This document shows, piece by piece, positions 35,101 through 40,254 of a DNA stretch of 47,911 bases. The notes below the pieces were generated by a model that saw only the letters and a program-made list of their open reading frames with translations, ran no database searches and was not told where the DNA came from. The DNA comes from a virus. Every line of letters starts with the position of its first letter. Within the stretch, counting starts at the first letter, position 1. Position numbers and translations under genes: made by a program. The DNA is taken from the IMG/VR virus record IMGVR_UViG_3300031758_000132, positions 1 to 47,911 of that record; one strand, given 5' to 3'.

Positions 35101-35219
35101 AAAAAATGATGAAAATGGTTTCTTATGACCAAGCGGTTATTTCTGAAGAGAAAAAAGCTAAGCAAATCAATGAAAACGATGTTTTCTGGAAAAGCGTTAG
35201 CAAGAAGAAATTATTGTAA
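32160..35219 (+). CDS. Large acidic protein with Cys-rich segment and repeated (I/L/V)NE sites (1019 aa)
   Basis: Family not recognised. The start carries a tag-like segment ending V16-N-E18 before Ser. Residues about 120-165 hold a cysteine cluster (CLAFPYCSQGAVDKP ... CEGCYGYCSHIAEE) that could bind zinc. The long remainder is strongly acidic, helical, rich in Met and Lys, with an EEAELAKFVAKKGKN region and a Lys-rich end. (I/L/V)-N-E sites followed by Ser, Gly, Asp or Asn recur (INES, LNES, LNEG, VNED, INEN). A scaffold/core or internal capsid protein processed by a prohead protease is a reasonable hypothesis; it is not shown. A hairpin follows 40 bases after the stop. Confidence 0.7.
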   Translation: MKKEDFLKNIVEKTLVNESASVASVLGDPGSPTYGGFIGPLGRISKKKLNSRLFNTWKDSNVKNGVGVGRIAVPPQGYVKEHLYSTEGNLVTEGDLLEWFGGDLKQKPSYNGGHLVAIEPKCLAFPYCSQGAVDKPIKLIGESKEEMCEGCYGYCSHIAEETGKSPEFIAKLIREKYLSETIDMIKMENINESVIEQLNESIELLDENYTEENKNLENTNTMENIQLTPEFASKCMGGIMENNQLAECMYETLVREGFLPETLNEGETYEGYCKSMMEDAEICMEMVKSCMMSEGSSCANEVSSYISELWGGKMESQEKLYEDAFRRGLDPEEMVYEENDALEEEEPASGFANKYAKIEASVERIGARETGVKLVNMFISRMLPGMGTSDLADTATFANGLDTIEEYLENGDYQEAIEEAKNTAEAMLEDEGMGMDMFGEGEVDEAAGINPAIYDQLKHCVEHGHSYSEAKEHVAKAVDGWDLSMEDWNEAKKKFGKGERDGADLEEGGWMNEFDLSEGDEDSSRYMFFSNLEQIKRQADVLMKFDHGKIEAILNSGHDWAADHMAVAKENLSHVFDFLMNEMEGENAPEGDMTPAPVSMAPVGPIGVEGPADELMEYNDEADVEDDEVAVSDQYEREMKYFTNFMNSIEKSMATLAKGLNTDDIKDKFNQYFSQFESSRDANADNFINFIQKTPEESYLEYCDRLFAKGSNNSILNLLVSPTKRSFLEKTGLLMDDNLTDALDTVDELQPRAMKKAEFIRAYGEKQDSKYKDTEDDDFSDEKEPSMKDLKNIEKMGNFDVDNDDEDFLEEAELAKFVAKKGKNVDSENAKNEKEAEEMIKAAEKTQKTVDQKVDNLKNQKHNNSDWEDSIDVKQHGRNSMLDLDYVNDSGDDFKDRIVAQANGLPDKEGEANVDYDSKGGEKLMQAVKARRDVRDMDYTSKGLNINNDDSYERSDALPGDDNKKKKDKKVNEDVVSLEIQKMMKMVSYDQAVISEEKKAKQINENDVFWKSVSKKKLL

Positions 35220-35252
35220 GTCGTTTAGTTTACATTTTTTTTTAAAAATTTA

Positions 35253-35260
35253 TATTTATA
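35253..35260 (+). promoter_or_regulatory. TATTTATA element abutting a hairpin
   Basis: Exact TATTTATA directly followed by a 12-bp hairpin, 39 bases before the ATG at 35300. As a promoter it would place the hairpin at the 5' end of the transcript. Confidence 0.4.
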
Positions 35261-35290
35261 AGGGCTTCATCAACATGAGGCCCTTATTTA
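35259..35290 (+). terminator. 12-bp hairpin, terminator or 5'-end stem
   Basis: TAAGGGCTTCAT pairs with ATGAGGCCCTTA around a CAAC loop (one G-T wobble), giving a 12-bp stem at 35259-35286 followed by a T/A-rich, not pure T, tail. It could end transcription of the 1019-aa gene or protect the 5' end of the downstream mRNA started at the adjacent TATTTATA. Confidence 0.6.
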
Positions 35291-35299
35291 TTATAGAAG

Positions 35300-35773
35300 A
35301 TGAGTAGGGGACACATACATAAGTTTTTAGAATATTTTTCAAAACCGTTAAGTTTTGAACAGTTAGCCTATTTAAACACGATAAATAATATTACAACTGA
35401 AAAGGTTGAATTATTTAGAGACTTCTCCATTTCATTAACTTATATAATTGAAGATACTTACCTTGGTGATGACGTGATTCTTTATCAGGACGATCAAGTA
35501 AATCATTTTAACTGGTGCTGGAAAAGAAATTTGGATAATTTTAAGAAAGAAAACATTTTCTTTCAAGAAAAGGGTGAGCACTATTATTACTTCTTGGCTT
35601 ATTTTATGGACATCTATTATGGTAATAGCACCAAAACAAAGGGGTTATTTAGTAAAATCATTAATTTTTGGGATGATGTAATGTCGATCGAGATAACCAA
35701 AACAAAATCTGAACACGACCTTTTTTTTGAAGTCTACAAAACACTTGATAAGTATTTTTTAAACAATTATTGA
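35300..35773 (+). CDS. Unrecognised soluble protein (157 aa)
   Basis: No family recognised. The protein is rich in aromatic residues (Phe, Tyr, Trp) and looks globular and helical, with YYYFLAYFMDIYYG in the middle. No membrane segment is convincing. It follows the TATTTATA element and hairpin, and is separated by 41 bases from the next small membrane gene; the first of a string of small accessory genes. Confidence 0.65.
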   Translation: MSRGHIHKFLEYFSKPLSFEQLAYLNTINNITTEKVELFRDFSISLTYIIEDTYLGDDVILYQDDQVNHFNWCWKRNLDNFKKENIFFQEKGEHYYYFLAYFMDIYYGNSTKTKGLFSKIINFWDDVMSIEITKTKSEHDLFFEVYKTLDKYFLNNY

Positions 35774-35814
35774 TAATATCACTTTTTATGTCTATTTTTA
35801 TAAAAAAATAAATT

Positions 35815-36024
35815 ATGGACATACTACTTGGATTAATCAATAAGGCGCTGTTAGTGGGCCTTATATTATCTATTTTGGTCATATTAAGACACATATTCTT
35901 ATTCTATCGTAATATTGTTGATATCGAACCAAAAAAATATACATTAACACATAAAGAGTTAATCTATCTTGGGTTATCTGTCTCTTACATAATAACATGT
36001 ATTATAAACGGAATTAACATATGA
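35815..36024 (+). CDS. Small two-helix membrane protein (69 aa)
   Basis: Two hydrophobic segments (about residues 5-30, LLGLINKALLVGLILSILVI; about 48-67, ELIYLGLSVSYIITCIING) flank a short charged loop with KKYTLTHKE. It is probably an inner-membrane protein; hairpin topology would fit a holin-like or superinfection-exclusion protein, but nothing more specific can be said. It overlaps the next gene by four bases (ATGA). Confidence 0.65.
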   Translation: MDILLGLINKALLVGLILSILVILRHIFLFYRNIVDIEPKKYTLTHKELIYLGLSVSYIITCIINGINI

Positions 36025-36506
36025 AATTAGACGAAATGTTTAAAAAATACCCTGATAACCTTATCGGTTTTAGGGTAAACGCTGATGTTAGAGTTATTGA
36101 CTTCTGGTTGGACCCAACCTGGTCGATACTTGAAGATCACGTACCAGAAGAAATTAAATTAAAAAAGCAAAAGGTTTCTGAGGACACTGGGTTTATCTAC
36201 TACATCATGTTCAGTGATTTATTCTCATTTGAAGAGATGTATACCATCTTTAGTAATATAATTGAGTATAACCTTGATCTACAAAAGAAACAGGAGTTAT
36301 TCAGTGAAAAGATGACTGAATTGAAAGGGTTATTTGGTAAATTAAGTTATGATGAACTTAAACAACTTTCTTTTGATACCCCACTATCTATTATGGGTAC
36401 TGGTAAAAAAAGATCTAAAAAAACTGAGGAACCTATTGTTGAGGGGCCTGAATTAAACACTGAGAATAATGAGGTTGAAGCTGATGCCGCTAAAACCGAG
36501 GAATAA
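36021..36506 (+). CDS. Unrecognised protein with acidic C-terminal tail (161 aa)
   Basis: A globular N-terminal part (about 1-110; GFRVNADVRVIDFWLDPTWS, then a helical FSFEEMYTIFSNIIEYNLDL) is followed by a basic GKKRSKK patch and a 35-residue Glu/Asn-rich tail. The family is not recognised. It couples by ATGA to the small membrane protein before it and is followed by a cytidylyltransferase-like gene after 12 bases. Confidence 0.65.
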   Translation: MKLDEMFKKYPDNLIGFRVNADVRVIDFWLDPTWSILEDHVPEEIKLKKQKVSEDTGFIYYIMFSDLFSFEEMYTIFSNIIEYNLDLQKKQELFSEKMTELKGLFGKLSYDELKQLSFDTPLSIMGTGKKRSKKTEEPIVEGPELNTENNEVEADAAKTEE

Positions 36507-36518
36507 AAAAATTAAATA

Positions 36519-36980
36519 ATGGACGCTACAAAAGGGGTTATAGGATTTACAGCTGGTAATTTTGATTTATTACATCCAGGTTACATTTATACTTTTGAGG
36601 AAGCTAAAAGACACTGTGATTATTTTATGGTGTTTTTACAAATTGACCCATCTGAAACTAGGTTTACAAAGTATAAGCCCGTTATACCTTTGTATGAGAG
36701 GTATAAAACATTAATGGCGATCAAATATATTGACGAGGTAGTTACATACCAAACAGAAGAGGATTTGATTAAGTTAATGGAGTTTTACAAACCAGACATT
36801 AGAATCTTGGGTGATGATTATATCGGTAAAAGATTTACTGGTGACCACTTACCGATTAAAGTTATTTACACGACAAGATCTCATAATTGGTCAACAACAA
36901 AAATTAAAGATTTAATAACCATACAAACAATTAAACAAAACCCTGATATTATTAACAGAGCTGGTAAAGAAACCGAATAA
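36519..36980 (+). CDS. Cytidylyltransferase/nucleotidyltransferase-like protein (153 aa)
   Basis: The HIGH-family nucleotidyltransferase layout is clear. A glycine-rich first strand leads to FDLLHPGYIYTFEEAK with H19-P-G-Y22 in place of H-x-G-H; RYKTLMAIKYIDEVV follows; then LGDDYIGK and SHNWSTTKIKDLI, the counterpart of the ISS(T/S)-x-(L/I)-R motif. The family joins CTP or ATP to phosphorylated small molecules (glycerol-3-phosphate, ethanolamine-phosphate, sugar phosphates). The second His of HxGH is Tyr here, which may weaken or retune catalysis. Together with nearby methyltransferase and membrane genes it could serve surface or nucleotide modification. Substrate unknown. Confidence 0.8.
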   Translation: MDATKGVIGFTAGNFDLLHPGYIYTFEEAKRHCDYFMVFLQIDPSETRFTKYKPVIPLYERYKTLMAIKYIDEVVTYQTEEDLIKLMEFYKPDIRILGDDYIGKRFTGDHLPIKVIYTTRSHNWSTTKIKDLITIQTIKQNPDIINRAGKETE

Positions 36981-36981
36981 T

Positions 36982-37326
36982 ATGAATTGGATTACCTTAA
37001 CATATTTTGTTTTTATATGCTATGGAATCACATCTATTGTGGTCCAAAGTAAACTATTTAAACCATTCAGGGAAGTAATAAAAACCAGATCAAAATTTTT
37101 TGGTTCTTTATTACATTGCATGATGTGTTTTGGTTTTTGGGTTGGTTTATATGTTGTACCCGTTTTGGGTTTTTCCCCGACAGCAATTCTTTTCGGGAAA
37201 ACAAACCTAGATTTGTATCAAAAGATTATTTTTACTATCTTTGATGCCGCATTTATATCGGGTGTCGTTTATTACATCAACATAATTGAATTATATATTG
37301 AATCAAAGTTACCAGATGAGCAGTGA
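36982..37326 (+). CDS. Membrane protein with LLHCMMCFGFW motif (114 aa)
   Basis: Three hydrophobic segments (about residues 3-20, 40-60 and 82-103). The second contains LLHCMMCFGFWVGL with C46 and C49, resembling the 'LL.C.fClG.W' motif of DUF1360-type small membrane proteins found in phages and bacteria. Biochemical role is unknown. It begins one base after the preceding stop and overlaps the methyltransferase gene by 11 bases when that gene starts at 37316. Confidence 0.7.
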   Translation: MNWITLTYFVFICYGITSIVVQSKLFKPFREVIKTRSKFFGSLLHCMMCFGFWVGLYVVPVLGFSPTAILFGKTNLDLYQKIIFTIFDAAFISGVVYYINIIELYIESKLPDEQ

Positions 37327-37891
37327 TATTATTGGCGTGTACAATATGTACCTTGAAGACTACCCAATTACAACACCAATGGCTGTTGGTTGGACAGACC
37401 AAGAAACGCAAAGGAAGCGATTTAAGACCTTATTTGGTATTGGTATAGAAGATAACTCATCTTTACTTGATTATGGCTGTGGGTTGGGCCATTTAAACGA
37501 TTACATAGCCAATAACAACCATAATAATATAGATTACACAGGTATCGATATTAACCACAAATATATCGTTTACGCTAATCAGTTGTACCCGACAAAAAAA
37601 TTCATATGTTCTGACATTGATAAGATAAACGAAAAGTTTGACTATGTAATTGGATCAGGCGTATTTACCTGGTTTGTGGGTATGGATGAGGTTATTAGAA
37701 AGATTGAGATGGCCTATAATATGTGTAATAAAGGCGTGGCGTTTAATTTCTTAGATGAAAGATCTGGGTTATCACCTTTAAACCTATATAATCCAGAGAA
37801 TATGGTAAATCGATTATCGCATATCGCAATACCAAAATTAGTACAGGGTTATTTAGAAAACGAAGATTTTACTATTTATTTAAAAAAATAA
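37316..37891 (+). CDS. Class I SAM-dependent methyltransferase (191 aa)
   Basis: Motif I (LDYGCGLGHL, residues about 51-60) binds S-adenosylmethionine; the acidic residue after strand 2 is in YTGIDINHKYI; CSDID fits the next loop and DYVIGSGVFTWF fits motif IV. I take the ATG at 37316 rather than an in-frame ATG at 37286, because it gives an 11-base overlap in place of 41 and removes a 10-residue extension. The substrate is not readable; no DNA-methylase DPPY/NPPY motif is present, so a small molecule or protein/glycan target is more likely. It is sandwiched in a string of short accessory genes beginning with a cytidylyltransferase-like gene. Confidence 0.82.
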   Translation: MSSDIIGVYNMYLEDYPITTPMAVGWTDQETQRKRFKTLFGIGIEDNSSLLDYGCGLGHLNDYIANNNHNNIDYTGIDINHKYIVYANQLYPTKKFICSDIDKINEKFDYVIGSGVFTWFVGMDEVIRKIEMAYNMCNKGVAFNFLDERSGLSPLNLYNPENMVNRLSHIAIPKLVQGYLENEDFTIYLKK

Positions 37892-37892
37892 T

Positions 37893-38099
37893 ATGGAAGA
37901 CGATAGACTTTATAAAACTTTTGAAAAGGAGATAAATAAAGATAAATTTGAAATTGAGAAAGCTAAAAAAGCTTATGCCGATGCCGTAAAAAAAGGTTTG
38001 GGTAAAGAAATCAATAATTTTGATAACTATATTAAAAAGGAGCCATCTAAATGGGCTAGGTTTAAAAATTTTATCTCAAAGGTATTTAGATATTTATGA
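37893..38099 (+). CDS. Small charged helical protein (68 aa)
   Basis: Very Lys/Glu-rich helical product ending in an amphipathic, basic tail (KWARFKNFISKVFRYL) that could bind membrane or nucleic acid. It begins one base after the methyltransferase stop and overlaps the next gene by four bases. No family recognised. Confidence 0.6.
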   Translation: MEDDRLYKTFEKEINKDKFEIEKAKKAYADAVKKGLGKEINNFDNYIKKEPSKWARFKNFISKVFRYL

Positions 38100-38311
38100 A
38101 ACTAGAGCAGATAAATAATATCGCAACAACAATCACAAGTAGTGGTGAAAACAAAAATACTGAAGTTTATATTAAACTAAATGAAAGTAAGCATGAAGTT
38201 TTACAACAGGAAGTTTTTAAATTTATAAATAAAACAGTGCACGGTTACACTTCTAAAAGAACTTTTGAGATCATAATAAATGATGTCAGGTTTATCTTTA
38301 AAAGAAGCTAA
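38096..38311 (+). CDS. Small unrecognised protein (71 aa)
   Basis: A short helix-plus-strands product (IYIKLNESKHEV-like centre, FEIIINDVRFIFKRS end). It starts in an ATGA overlap and stops at 38309-38311, directly against the stop of the leftward gene (38312), so the two converge with no space and no terminator between them. Confidence 0.6.
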   Translation: MKLEQINNIATTITSSGENKNTEVYIKLNESKHEVLQQEVFKFINKTVHGYTSKRTFEIIINDVRFIFKRS

Positions 38312-38950
38312 TCATCTTGTTGATGTTCTGGCCATCCATTCTCTGGAAATCCCGTAATTAGCCTCTAAAGCATCATAAACCCTTCTCACCGTATCAATTG
38401 TTGGATCATTAAAAAATATAAAGTTTGTCAACCCATTTGTTTGGGTAAAAACTTTAATGGTTTCATTTAACCTTAACGAGTCTTCTTGGTTTTTAAGAAC
38501 AAATACGTCAAGCTGCTCGTTTTCAAAGTACTCAATAACAAGTTTGTTGTTAAAAGACAGTACAACTCTTGTGTTATTATTATTTACCAGGAAATTTTTA
38601 ACTAAAGTTCTAAATGTGTGTTTTTGATCGGTGTTCTTATGTTTAAACACCTCTTCGATGGGGTAGGGACTAATTTTTTTTATAACAAAATCACCCTTTG
38701 GTTTAACTTTAACAAGTGCACCCATTTCATTTCTAAAGTGATTTATTGAAGTACCCGTCTTTGGGCCAATTAAAACCAATTCATAATCAGTTTCTCTACC
38801 TAACCAATCATATTCTTTTGGAAAGAAACAAACGTTTGATTCCAATATCTGGTTGTAAACTTTAACGGATTCATTATATGTGGCAATCTGATCGATAACC
38901 TTAATACGTTTACCGTTGTTATACAATAATATTTTATATGGTTTAGACAC
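38312..38950 (-). CDS. Unrecognised leftward protein (212 aa), GTG start
   Basis: One of only two leftward genes in the window. The start is GTG at 38950-38948, followed by SKPYKILLYNNGKRIKV; no nearby ATG is in frame. The protein looks soluble and alpha/beta, with KTFRTL-like basic helices and an ending AREWMARTSTR-like tail; no family recognised. On its strand a TATTTATA element ends two bases before the GTG, suggesting a leaderless mRNA. It converges tail-to-tail with the 71-aa gene with zero spacing. Confidence 0.65.
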   Translation of the reverse strand: MSKPYKILLYNNGKRIKVIDQIATYNESVKVYNQILESNVCFFPKEYDWLGRETDYELVLIGPKTGTSINHFRNEMGALVKVKPKGDFVIKKISPYPIEEVFKHKNTDQKHTFRTLVKNFLVNNNNTRVVLSFNNKLVIEYFENEQLDVFVLKNQEDSLRLNETIKVFTQTNGLTNFIFFNDPTIDTVRRVYDALEANYGISREWMARTSTR

Positions 38951-38952
38951 CC

Positions 38953-38960
38953 TATAAATA
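38953..38960 (-). promoter_or_regulatory. TATTTATA element (leftward), two bases before GTG start
   Basis: The plus strand reads TATAAATA, so the leftward strand carries TATTTATA in the same orientation relative to its gene as the rightward copies. It sits inside CCTATATTTATAGG, a near-palindrome. It ends two bases before the GTG start at 38950. Confidence 0.45.
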
Positions 38961-38982
38961 TAGGGAAAATACAGCTAAAATA

Positions 38983-39010
38983 AACAAAAAAGCCCTCAGT
39001 CAAGAGGGCC
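38983..39010 (-). terminator. Leftward Rho-independent terminator
   Basis: On the leftward strand GCCCTC pairs with GAGGGC (38992-38997 with 39004-39009) around a six-base loop, followed by a T6 run then TGTTTATTT. It lies just after the stop of the 133-aa leftward gene and separates it from the next leftward gene. Confidence 0.85.
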
Positions 39011-39018
39011 TTAAGTTT

Positions 39019-39420
39019 TTAGTGAACAATTCCAAATTCTTTGATTAGTTCAAAGATTAGTTTTTGTGTTTTTTCGTAATGTGCGTAAATTCTACCCTTG
39101 ATGTTATCATCCTCTTCCTTTGCGGCAATTTTACTTAAGATGGATTTTGCTTCTTCTAGTTTATCTAAATAACCTAATAACTCTGAAGCGCCCTTCATAT
39201 CAGTAACTTTAATCGAGTCGTCACCGCCCATTTCAGTCTCTGGATCCATACCAGCTAAATCTTCTTGTGAAGGATACTCAATTTTTTTATCTTCATCATC
39301 ACCTAGATGTTTTCCTAACATATCTTCAATCCCCTCATTAACAGGGTTCTTCAATTTAAGAGCCTCTACTTCCGCAAGCATTTTTATTTGTCTTTCTGTG
39401 AATTTTACTTTTTTTGTCAT
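39019..39420 (-). CDS. Acidic protein with KVKxTExQ...P(I/V)NE N-terminal tag (133 aa)
   Basis: Residues 1-29 (MTKKVKFTERQIKML ... NPVNE, then Gly) match the N-terminal 29 residues of the rightward 112-aa protein at 31822, although the rest differs. After the tag comes an acidic linker (GDDEDKK, DPETEMGGDD) and a helical C-terminal domain. V-N-E before Gly is a T4-prohead-protease-like site. A packaged internal protein is a hypothesis. The gene is a monocistronic leftward unit with its own terminator and a TATTTATT element upstream. Confidence 0.7.
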   Translation of the reverse strand: MTKKVKFTERQIKMLAEVEALKLKNPVNEGIEDMLGKHLGDDEDKKIEYPSQEDLAGMDPETEMGGDDSIKVTDMKGASELLGYLDKLEEAKSILSKIAAKEEDDNIKGRIYAHYEKTQKLIFELIKEFGIVH

Positions 39421-39429
39421 AATCTGATA

Positions 39430-39437
39430 TATTTATT
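39430..39437 (+). promoter_or_regulatory. TATTTATT element (rightward) in divergent gap
   Basis: TATTTATT within GATATATTTATTAG, about 57 bases before the ATG at 39495. It sits in the 74-base gap between divergent genes. Confidence 0.3.
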
Positions 39438-39467
39438 AGTGAAGTCGTTTTATTATCTCCAGTTAAT

Positions 39468-39475
39468 AATAAATA
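39468..39475 (-). promoter_or_regulatory. TATTTATT element (leftward) in divergent gap
   Basis: On the leftward strand the sequence reads GACTATTTATTATTAA, like the GACTATTTATATTAA before the gene at 31822, which carries the same N-terminal tag. It ends about 47 bases before the leftward ATG at 39420. Confidence 0.4.
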
Positions 39476-39494
39476 GTCTAAAAAAGGAAAAAAG

Positions 39495-39851
39495 ATGAAA
39501 GACTTCACAATTAAATTAACGCAAATGAACAGTTTGTTTATTTGCAAGTTCAGCGTGAGTGATTATATAAATCACGAATTTAAAATTTACTATATCTCTC
39601 CAGATGGTAATCACGAATACTTGTCCGTAAATCAAATACAGGACACCGATCACCAACACGAATGCTCAATAGGAAGCCTTTACTTTAACTCGAAAACAAA
39701 AACCATGTTTGAGGACACACGCACCGAAACATTTACTATTAACAGAAAAAACTACAAAGACTTTATAAACTACTTTAACATATTAAAGGGGTGGTCAAAC
39801 GAGTACATAGATGATATTGAAAAAATTTACGGTAAAAATTTGGTTATGTAA
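39495..39851 (+). CDS. Unrecognised protein (118 aa)
   Basis: Beta-rich N-terminal two-thirds (FTIKLTQMNSLFICKFSVSD; EFKIYYISPDGNHEYLSVNQ) and a helical end. No family recognised. The start follows AAAAGGAAAAAAG, so a purine-rich leader is present. It is divergent from the 133-aa leftward gene. Confidence 0.65.
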   Translation: MKDFTIKLTQMNSLFICKFSVSDYINHEFKIYYISPDGNHEYLSVNQIQDTDHQHECSIGSLYFNSKTKTMFEDTRTETFTINRKNYKDFINYFNILKGWSNEYIDDIEKIYGKNLVM

Positions 39852-39870
39852 GGAATAGTTCTTAATATTG
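39839..39870 (+). promoter_or_regulatory. Weak host-type promoter before 101-aa gene
   Basis: TTTG at 39839-39842 and, after 20 bases, TAATATTG at 39863-39870, one mismatch from TAnnTTTG. It overlaps the stop of the preceding gene and ends four bases before the ATG at 39875, again predicting a very short leader. Confidence 0.45.
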
Positions 39871-39874
39871 TACC

Positions 39875-40180
39875 ATGAAAGAAATAACAGAATACGTAAA
39901 ACATGTTATGTATGTTTTGGATTCAGAAAACTTTTTTGAAAAAGCTGGTTTGTTTATGGACCGAAAAATCTTAAAAAAGTTTCTCACCGAGACAATAACA
40001 CGAAATTACGAAGAAACTGGTTCTTGCCTTTTAATGGAAGGACAGTTGGAATACTTGATTGATAAAACCAATAAGTATATAATATCGGAGACTTTTGAGG
40101 ATCTATTAAAAGACGATCTAATTGAGGTTAAAGGTATGGACGATAACGGTGAATTTCTGTACGGACCAAAAGAAATTTAA
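39875..40180 (+). CDS. Unrecognised small protein (101 aa)
   Basis: A helical acidic protein; about residues 5-35 and 40-75 look like helices and the C-terminus reads LIEVKGMDDNGEFLYGPKE, resembling a short winged strand pair. No family is recognised. It stands alone between a weak host-type promoter and the promoter of the vWA gene. Confidence 0.65.
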   Translation: MKEITEYVKHVMYVLDSENFFEKAGLFMDRKILKKFLTETITRNYEETGSCLLMEGQLEYLIDKTNKYIISETFEDLLKDDLIEVKGMDDNGEFLYGPKEI

Positions 40181-40197
40181 AAAATTTTTAAAAAAAA

Positions 40198-40229
40198 TTT
40201 GGTTTTTAACATTTTTGTTACTATATTTG
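40198..40229 (+). promoter_or_regulatory. Host-type (Bacteroidota) promoter for vWA gene
   Basis: TTTG at 40198-40201, 20-base spacer, TATATTTG at 40222-40229; both boxes match the Bacteroidota consensus. The expected start gives a leader of about 20 bases before the ATG at 40255. An A/T-rich run precedes the -33 box and may act as an UP-like element. Confidence 0.75.
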
Positions 40230-40254
40230 TACCCAATTTAAAATAATAAACAAT

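Noticed and set aside
35125-35307. 60-codon rightward ORF crossing the end of the 1019-aa gene
   Set aside because: It runs through the 3' end of the gene and the hairpin at 35259-35286. The hairpin and TATTTATA element explain that region better.
37286-37315. Longer methyltransferase starting at 37286
   Set aside because: The extension would overlap the membrane-protein gene by 41 bases and adds residues without family similarity. The ATG at 37316 gives the usual short overlap.
40181-40200. Terminator in the A/T-run hairpin before the vWA promoter
   Set aside because: The possible stem is only A-T pairs with no G-C core, so it is more likely part of the AT-rich promoter upstream region.
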